A stretch of DNA of 64,000 nt, from the NCBI GenBank assembly GCA_030340625.1, contig JAOPHQ010006606.1, forward strand, positions 1 to 64,000, in the 5' to 3' direction. The notes below the pieces were generated by a model. That model had not been told where the DNA came from. It saw only the letters and a program-made list of their open reading frames with translations, and did not search any database. This document shows positions 41,404 to 64,000 of this stretch, piece after piece. The stretch's first letter is position 1, and every line of letters starts with the position of its first letter. Both the position numbers and the translations under genes were made by a program. The DNA comes from Merluccius polli. Lineage: Eukaryota > Chordata > Actinopteri > Gadiformes > Merlucciidae.

Positions 41404-44400
41404 TGTTGGAAAGCCCAAAGCGAAGCTGCTTTCTGCTGGTTTGGGAGGCCGTAAGGCCACAGCAATGTAATTGAGCCCGAGGACCCGAGAACTGAGCAGT
41501 CCAAATCAATATTGAAAATACATGGGGGTGGAGTGGGTCTGGGGCAGTGGAGAAATCATGTATGAACTCTGTAAAGTTTAAATAACGTAGGATGGGCAAT
41601 ACAGACAATGCAATTCCTACAAGGTAGGAAGAAGTTTATTCAAGGCGGAATTGAATAAAAAAATAATTATATGTAGAATTAATGTAATCATGTGCAATCT
41701 GAATACCCTCCTTGGCCCCAAAAAAGGTGATGAATTGGCAGAACAAAGGTCATTCAACTATCTGCTGCTTGCTGTGTTTCTGTGTGTATGTGCGTGTGTG
41801 TGCGCATGTTTATGTGCGTGCCGCAAAGAGAATGTGGCCAGAGAGGGAGACCAAGGATGACCATGACTATGTATACCAGAGCCTTATCCACCATACCCCC
41901 CCACCCCCACCAAGTACTCCTCCATCTTGGCTCTATCACTTCCCATGACCCTCTAAACCCAAGACCACACTTTAACAGCCATTCATTCCTGAATATACTC
42001 AACACTGTGGCCATCCCCAATGGTGCTGCAGGACCCACAGTACTTGTCCCGTCCTAAGAGCTCAGGGGTAAATTCTACTGTGCACTAAGACCGCAACACG
42101 GTCCATACATTTTAGAGATTTATCTTGCGGGGCTTTGGAACGTAAACTCCCTTCTCCTGTTGGTCGCCGGACCCTTTTCTTTCCGCCATTATTTAGACCT
42201 TGTGGAATATATTTTAGGTCTGTGATTTCTCACTGGCTAAATACTTGTCACTTAGCTTTTCTGTCTTTTCATCCTAGCTGGTTGGCTTCGGTATCCTAAG
42301 GTCCCTTTTTCTTGGCAGACACACAGTGCAACTTTAATTCTAAGTATATCTAATTTTCTCAATAAGTTAAATTAATTGGGGTGGGGCGGGTTTGTACAAA
42401 AAGGGGAGAAGCCATTTTAGGTTGATCAAGTATTGGTTAATTTGTTAATATGGTCGTTTTCTAGAAAATGAGTGAAAGATGTGTAAATCTTTACTAGATT
42501 TAGAAAGTTACTAAAACTATCAAAGGAAACTCAAATTTAAAAAAAACGTCCATTGTAGGCCAGAACAGTAAATATCTATATGTCCTTGCTATATTCAATC
42601 TTATATTTTTCCACCTTGATAATTTGTGCATGTATGTTTGTATGTGTGACTCTTTGTGTGTCTATGTTTGGTCCAATTTCTTGGCCAGGAGATTGGGATC
42701 TTTGCTGCTGAATAGCTTGGCTAAGCATCAAGTGAGCCATGACTATCCAAACATTTTATTTTTTATACCACTGATGGAAAATGTAAATGGAGGTCTTAGC
42801 TGTGCATATGAAAACAATTGGCTATGGAATTGAAACAAAACTTTTTTCGCTACCTAACTCCAACAGAGTGCAAAGTGACACATGCCAGTGTCTTATTAAT
42901 ATGCAGTATCTCGCTCACAATTCTGTGATGTTTGAATGTGAACACATGCACAACGTCACACAAAGTGAGTTAAGAAGGGCTGCTTTAATGTACCAAAAAG
43001 ATGGATAGGTTTGTGTGCGCTTGTATACATGCAATGTTATCGCCCCTGCTGTGTATTTTTGTTCGAAAGCCCTGTCGTCTACATGTGTGATTAAAGCAAT
43101 AGAGATGGTGCTGTAGATTATTGTTTTAGAGGTGCAGCTTTTAATGATGTGTTCTACAATGTGAACTGCTGTACTAGTTGCATTTCTTTCCAACAAGTAA
43201 GCCGTGAGGAACTTTTAAAGAGCTTATTTGTTTGGGGAGTGAAGTTACTACAGTCATCTCCTAGATTAATAATTATGCTTCTGAAACATAATTTGTGCGT
43301 CAATAACAACTCTTTACAAATTGTGCCTATTTATGCTTCAGAATGAAACATGTTTGGTAACTGGTGAGACCATTTGCCATTTTAATGGCGGCAAATAGCT
43401 GTTTTTTTTTTTTTTGTTCATGGTTTAACGTGTCCTTTTGTGGTTGGATTTATATTTTGTTTACCCCCTTACCCTTCCTAAATATCTTTCGGAAGTCCAG
43501 TGTGTTTTAATTCATGTACCAGACATGACCATTGAGTTTCTCTCCCAAGATTGTGACGTGAGACGCGCACAGCCGCCGTACCGATAGCTGCCGTTAGGTG
43601 TCGCCCTTGAGCCGTGCCTGTGGTGTTGGTGCACGTGTTTCAGACGCAGGGAGGTTTCTGTAGTCCTCCTTTCCAAAGACTGCTACCTGTTGAGCTGAGC
43701 TGAAACATTAACTGGGGACTGTGGCCAATTATTATAATATAATTATACTATTAAGGGTGATTTTATTTTTTATTTTATTTTTATTTTTGGATTCGTAGTG
43801 GAGGCAAAAAGTTACAACAGCCAAGTTGTATGTTGGGGATTGTATCCACATATTTCCTAAACAGATTAGAAAAATGATTTTAATGTCGTTAGGTGTACCG
43901 TTTCTGTTTCAAACATAGCAGAATAATTACTCATGTTTACGGTAGCGTAAAAAGTTAAATTCATTGGTTGATGTTTTTTTTGTATCTTTGCATTGTCAAA
44001 ACGTTGAATGTCCCAAATGATTGACATGGAAATGTTGGGATTTTTGCTGATTGTAAAGTAATTCCAATTTACTAAAAGTAAATTGTAGCTAAATACTTGG
44101 TGTCTTCAAGGCTCACAAATTGGTCCTTGTCCTCCTCAGCTGGCTATACGGATGGTGTGTGTGTGGGGGGTGGTGGTAATAAAGGTGTTATAGTGGTGAA
44201 ATATCTCCAATGTCGTCACCAACGTTAGACACTAGTGCTGCTGTCATTATCATGGCGCTCAGAACAAAGCGTACTTAGGCCTACATGGTTCCGCAGCTGT
44301 TGACTCTCCTTTAATACATCCGTATTAGATGTCAACACAGCCATCCTAAGCAAAGTGTAAAACCCTGCTTTACCCTGTAACATATTTGTCTGCTCCTCAC

Positions 44401-44470
44401 AACAAAATAATTATTTTTCATCTGGGTATGCTTTTCTATTAAAAAACGAATAAAGAAATTCTAGTTCATG
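41404..44470 (+). other. cluh: cluh 3' untranslated region
   Basis: Candidate poly(A) signals are at 41654-41659 (UTR about 270 nt), 44178-44183 and 44449-44454 (UTR about 3 kb). No credible reading frame. The last signal lies about 200 bp before the CpG-rich pafah1b1 promoter. Confidence 0.55.
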
Positions 44471-44559
44471 ACATTTTCTTCCCCCCCCCCGTTTATCCCG
44501 TTGTCATTTGATTAACGTACAGTAATTACACCAGGTACATATTAAAAAGGGGGTCACCA

Positions 44560-44799
44560 AGGGACCCCAATGGGGCCCCCTTGAGTTTGGCTGGTCGACG
44601 TGACATCACCGCCACGTGACCACGTATCAAGGGCGTGCGCGCGCGCCCCCGCTGCTGTTCCGTGAACGCGAGCCGGTGCGCATGCGCGAGTGTGAAGGCG
44701 GACTGCGGGAGGAAAAACAAGCCAGAGAGACGAGACCGCATACCTTAACGGCAACGGCGATATCTCAACCAAGACGGTTTTTCACGCCCTGTCGGGGTT
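44560..44799 (+). promoter_or_regulatory. pafah1b1: pafah1b1 promoter with E-box and NRF1-type site
   Basis: CpG-rich island. It contains a palindromic E-box CACGTG (44613-44618) and TGCGCATGCGC (44677-44687), matching the NRF1 consensus. No TATA box. A YY1-like AAAATGGCGG lies downstream in intron 1 at about 44987-44996. Confidence 0.55.
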
Positions 44800-44846
44800 A
44801 TGTTCACGTCGGAGGCGGCTAAGGATATCGACGAGGAATAAATAGG
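44700..44846 (+). other. pafah1b1: pafah1b1 noncoding exon 1 (5' end approximate)
   Basis: The exon end is placed at the donor gtacgt (44847). It carries a complete 13-codon upstream frame at 44800-44841 that stops just before the donor. The 5' end is not determinable. Confidence 0.5.
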
Positions 44847-47800
44847 GTACGTAGCTGTTATTCAGGGTTTTTTTTTTTAAAGCTGACTGCTATCTCGGAA
44901 ATCTAGGTTGGTTGGGGTGGGGGGGGGGGGAAATGACGATGTGGTTGTAATTTTTTTTTTTTTTGCACCTCCTTTTTTTATGTCTCAAAATGGCGGACGG
45001 GCCGTTCGGAGCAGCAGGTAGCGTATCTGTGAAGTTTTCTGTTGTTAAGACACAACAAATGCGCGGGGCTGCTTGGACACACACAGACAGACAGACAGAC
45101 ACACATATTATGGGTAAAGTGTGCACAATGTGGAGGCCGACGTTTGGCCGGTTTGTCGGGCGGAGTCCACGTCGTCGCGGGCCCGCTAACTTTTGGGATT
45201 ATGTCGCGGAAAAAAAGACGCTAGCTACGTTAACGTTGACGTTAGCCCCGCTAGTGTTAGCATCCACCGGCTAAACGGGCGGTTTGCGTATCCGTTTTAA
45301 CGTGGTGTGTGTGTGTGCAGGCAGTCAGTCCTGTCAAATGTCGGAAATGCCTGCAAGGCGGTGAAATTAGGTCACGTTCCCCATTTGGCCACCATTAGTT
45401 TAAATTCTCTTACAGCTGAGCTGTAACATTATGTTTTTCAATGGTATTATTACTGCCCATGTGTTGTCATTGAGTAGCGTCCCCCAATGACACGCAGCAC
45501 TTGCAAAAAAAATGCTACCATTAGCTGTCCATTAGTTGTTGTGTTTTTGGGGGGCTGTGGTTCTGTGGTGCAGCCATGGGGCAAAGGTACTTGCACATTT
45601 TTGTGCAGTTGCCAAGTGTTGACAGGTGTCATGGCCAGGCTGTTGTCAAAGCCATGGTCGTGAATGCTAGTTCAATTTCAACGTAGCCTAGCGGTTTGCC
45701 AAACCGACGGAAGCACTGTCATCACGACTGCAACTTGGTATATATGGCGTATGATCAGGGTGGAGCAGCCCTCACGTCGGGCCTCTTAATTGCTTTTACA
45801 AGGGGGATTGTGTGTAAAACCAAATGATGATCATCATCATGCGCCAATTAATTAGCTATGCGCCGGCTGTTTGATGCGTGTCGTACGTCACGCCATGTAT
45901 TGTCATTTATTTGGAGAGAAAAACGAGTGAAACCTTTCGCTACGTCCTCAGTTGAGAACAGGATGACAGTGTAGATATTATTTCGAGGTTGTGTCTGTGC
46001 CCAGATGTCGTTTAATTGGCTTTGCCTGGTTGATATAGATTCAATTTTACTCTTTGTTGCATTATAACTGGATTCATTTGAGCCCAATAGACAGACACGT
46101 CACCCGTCAACGCCTACTTGTAGAATTGGTTGTGTTGTGTGTTTGTTTGTTTGTTTGAGTGTACTGGTTTTCTGGAGTGTGTTTTATGATTTTTGGGGCC
46201 TGCAAATGCAAGCATTTAAGTAAAAGAATCAGAATCATTTCGCACGTGTTGTGAGTATTTTTTAAGCAAATTAAATATTGTTAATCAAAATGTTCTGGGA
46301 AGAGTCAGATGATCAGTATAATGAACACAATTGGGCTAGATTCACGTCTGCTTGAAATTATTTAGATAGGGTTGCTAATGTAACATGATCATGTGATTTA
46401 TAACCAATGAATTTGACGAAAGGATTGTGTCAAAAGTCTCATGAGTGACACAAAACATACAAGAATGGCCTAATGCAGAAATGTTGAGCTTAACGTTTGG
46501 CTGTATTGCTCTTCAGTTTTGTATTGATCCTTTTACTGGTTCACAAACCATTCCTCTCGTTAAGCATTGTCATAGCATCTTCAGATTCACGTTGAATGCA
46601 TGCATGTTACAGATTGAATTCCTCACATTAGTCACACATTAGTTTGGGTACATCACAAGATGACATGTACACAACACTTCAGTTAACCTATCCAGAGTAG
46701 CTGAGGCGGCCTCGCATGCAACAACTATTGTGAAACGTCAGCCGCTGACATGACATTCCCCAGATATTTGAAACATGATTTCTCTGTATGACCCAAATTC
46801 CACGTGAGTAGATCCATATTGAGATATTAGGCCTACAACCTGCTGCTCCATATAGGCTCCCATGAATAAATAATGGAGAGTCTTATAAAAAGATAGAAGT
46901 GTCTTGTAATGATAAGAATGTAGAATAATCTTATAATAATACAAATTGACATCCTTTATGATGTTATATTATGTCATCTCTAGGCTATTTATATTTTATT
47001 AGTTGGATAAGCAACACGTATAGCAAAAACACAACGTAAATTGAGAATGTACATGTTGGAAAGATTCATACCTTTAGTTGGACGATGGACACCTTTTGTA
47101 GTTTGTGTACAATAGCGGTTTTCTTCAAGACAAGACCACAAACTATAGGGTCAAGACTCAAGTTATGCATTATAATGCGTTTGTGCAAACATAATGCACA
47201 CTTCTGAAGCCACAAATAACAGTACAGTGAGGGCTATGTCTAACATATTCAACATATGCCTACAGCAATACAATGGAGACCAAATAGAGAAAACAATCTT
47301 ATTGTATGCACAGTACAGTTGGGAAATGCTTGTGGTATAGGGACACATACTGGATACTTACACTTGGTAATTTTGGAAGAAGCACTCTAGGCACTACTTT
47401 CACTGACAAGACGAAAGTTTTCATCTACAAAAGGGTTGGCAATTATTGTAGTATTGAGTTATTTGAAAGAAGGTAGAAAGAAGATTTTTCATCAGTCAAT
47501 ACATATACCGTCCATCAATTTACATCATCGTGTAGTATTGGACATCATTGTGATATCTAATACTATCACCCAATCCTGTACTTGTATGACACATGGGCTG
47601 TACTTTGGCAATGATGGCCAGGGACCCTTGTTAACCATCACCCAGATCGGCATTACACTGTCTTTCGCAACAAAACCAGATGACGACACAGTCCAGTGGC
47701 TAGCCTATTTCCAGGGAAGTCTGCTGTCAGATGTTCTGCTACATCCTAGTGTCATGTCGACTGTTGATAAGCAAACACCGCTGTTTGCTTTACGAACTCC

Positions 47801-48793
47801 AATAGACTGCTCACACAATGTCACTCGTCACGTGAGATAAAGTTTAATCAGACAATTTGAATGTACGTACAATGAACACCAAGGTAGGACAGATCATTTA
47901 TATTGGTTTTGAATGCTGAAGTAAAATAAACTAAAACATGTTAATTTTGGGTAATTCTTCTGTCCACTTTATGTGCCTACTTGACACAAGTAATGCAGCG
48001 AATGTTTTATTGGCAGATTCTAGGGTGTTCCCATACTTGAGACAAGCTTTACAGACCCAACAGTGTTATGTCAACTGCAACACCTGGCATTTACTTGCTG
48101 CTATGCTTGGCTGATGATTAATTATCATTTGCTGACTTAAGTGATAAATCATCATGAAACAAAGATAATGATACTGCTTTGTATGGCTGTCATATTGTTG
48201 AAGAGATATGCCCCATAAATGAAATGGCCTGTCTGAAATATGACCACTGGTATTCCTTTGCAATTGATAGGTTAGTATTTTAATTTTGTCCAAAAGAACA
48301 TTGGTCTATAATAGTTGTGTTAACGTAATAGGAAAATGTTAACATTGACTGTCTTCGTACCAGTATTGAGATTCCAGTGCAAACATCTTATTCATATTTT
48401 AGCCAAGTTGACCACCGTGAACATATTCCACATGATATATCTCCCCCATGTACAGTAGCAACGGTGCATAACGTAACTGTGGTGCTCATATTGTGTATCA
48501 TTGAACATTGAACCCAGTGAACTACTCACGGATGATTGTTATCATTGTTTCTTTTTAAAATCACAACAATACAAGCACACACATCGCACCTTTCCACTGG
48601 TTTGAATAAAACTCTCCAAGGGAAACGGAATGGGTTAGAAAAGTGTAGAATGGAAGTAGGTGGGTTGTGTAAAACATTGAATTGATGGAATGATCCTTCT
48701 GTTGTTGATTTGATGTTGTGTTAAGTCTTGCTGGACTTGGTGGACTAATGTATAGCTGTAACTGACATGTCTTGTCCTCTTTTCTCTCCTTAG
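44847..48793 (+). other. pafah1b1: pafah1b1 intron 1
   Basis: The first 450 bp are CpG-rich with an (ACAG)n tract (about 45083-45101). The remainder is AT-rich with nothing recognised. A 134-codon open frame at 47436-47838 has no recognisable features. Confidence 0.6.
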
Positions 48794-49075
48794 ATGCAGT
48801 GTACACACAGCTAGTGACTGGTCTGCAGGCTCTCCGTTCGTCTTGTCCCTTGCATCACCAGGTTGGGAGGCAGATTCCCAGACCCCTCTCCAAGGCTTAA
48901 CGTTTTAACTGGACCTAACCAACGGCCTGCTATAGGAGTGCAAGAGCACCTCTTCACGTGTGTTGTTCGGACCAGCACAGCTCATCTCCTGACAGAGGAG
49001 GTCGGAGCAGAGCAGCTGTACACCTGCCCACCCATCTAGAAACCGCGTCCCCTGTCCACACCGACCTGCCACACC
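48794..49075 (+). other. pafah1b1: pafah1b1 5' untranslated part of exon 2
   Basis: Acceptor ctctccttag precedes 48794, and the exon runs through the start codon to 49107. Its first bases form a six-codon upstream frame (ATG at 48794, stop TAG at 48812-48814). Confidence 0.65.
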
Positions 49076-63318
<14,243 letters not shown>

Positions 63319-64000
63319 GTAAGCTGCTTCTCTTGAAGGTCCATCTCTACTGTTGGAATAGAATCTGATAAGAGTTGTCATTATCTGCAGTTTTGGAGAA
63401 AGACCATGATGTTCAAAAGCCCCTAGCCCCGGAATTTATGGTTGGCAAGATGGCTGTATTTTTAGTAGTATTGTAGTCATAGTAAGAGTAGAATTGATTT
63501 TTCATTTTCTCACTGTAATGTTATTTTGTCTGCTGTGTCCAGCTTAACAGCACTCCATTGTCATTTTATTAGTTCCTAAGGTGTGATTATTGGTTGTTGG
63601 GCTCAGGTGTGTCAGACACTGTTTATTATCATGCTGTTGTCCCACGATCCTGACAAGGCTGAACAATCTAGAAAGTCTCTAAATCGAGACAATCCCAACT
63701 GTCAGTGTTTCACATGCTCTGAAATACCTCACCCATCGACACTGAATCCTCTTTTTGGAATTCACAAATGTGCCATATTAAATATTGAGTAGACCAGAGA
63801 CCATTTTTAAGTGGCTTATCTTGATATTCCTCATATGAGAATATAGTGTGTCATTGCTCATGTCATTATTAAAGCCCTCATTTCCTCCCCATTCTTCCTT
63901 TCACCCTAATTGCAATGTAAATTACAACCGTACAGATTGTAGACGTTACCCCCGGGCTGTACTGATATGGAGACCACCCTTGGAGTGATATTTCTGTCTA
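63319..64000 (+). other. pafah1b1: pafah1b1 intron 6, partial
   Basis: Starts at the donor GgtaagC after ...RTMHG and runs off the window. No feature was recognised. Confidence 0.75.

Noticed and set aside
44990..45018. ATGGCGGACGG followed by a GT donor as an alternative pafah1b1 coding start
   Set aside because: It would splice to an exon with a stop before MVLS. It is better explained as a YY1-like promoter element.
47436..47838. 134-codon open frame in pafah1b1 intron 1
   Set aside because: No domain, no conserved feature, no splice signals.

Overview
The window is animal genomic DNA, almost certainly from a teleost fish. Genes are split by GT-AG introns, there are many long (CA)n/(GT)n microsatellites, and the introns carry tRNA-derived SINE pieces and short inverted-repeat (MITE-like) elements that look like familiar teleost repeats. 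The species cannot be fixed from the sequence; the palindrome TAGGCCTA recurs unusually often.

Four protein genes were found, all on the + strand. (1) The 3' end of tlcd2, a TLC-domain membrane protein: two coding exons (490-573 and 11759-12139) separated by an 11 kb intron, with the 5' exons off the left edge. (2) ccdc92b, a coiled-coil protein: a noncoding first exon near 15.0-15.5 kb and three coding exons at 16058-22317. (3) cluh, complete: 27 coding exons, 26470-41403, giving 1398 residues with every splice phase in agreement. (4) The 5' part of pafah1b1 (lis1): noncoding first exon ending at 44846, ATG at 49076, five coding exons up to 63318 (about 189 residues, ending inside the WD repeats); the rest lies beyond the right edge. 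The same gene set lies in human 17p13.3, so this is a partly conserved synteny block. The genes share no pathway that the sequence shows: tlcd2 acts in membrane lipid composition, ccdc92b is a presumed centrosomal/ciliary coiled-coil protein, cluh binds mRNAs for mitochondrial proteins, and lis1 regulates dynein.

Layout: 1-14.5 kb is tlcd2, with a 23-bp AP-1-site minisatellite at 1.25-2.2 kb and two MITEs. 14.9-23 kb (perhaps 25.5 kb) is ccdc92b, whose second intron holds a large pyrimidine-then-purine block. 26.2-44.5 kb is cluh. 44.6 kb to the right edge is pafah1b1, starting only about 200 bp after the last cluh poly(A) signal. I found no rRNA, true tRNA, CRISPR or intact transposase gene, and nothing that is convincingly a new biological system. 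The observations most worth a second look are the AP-1-site minisatellite, a tandemly duplicated exon end and 5' splice site after cluh exon 6, a 150-bp hairpin in cluh intron 25, and an unassigned coding-like block on the minus strand at the left edge.
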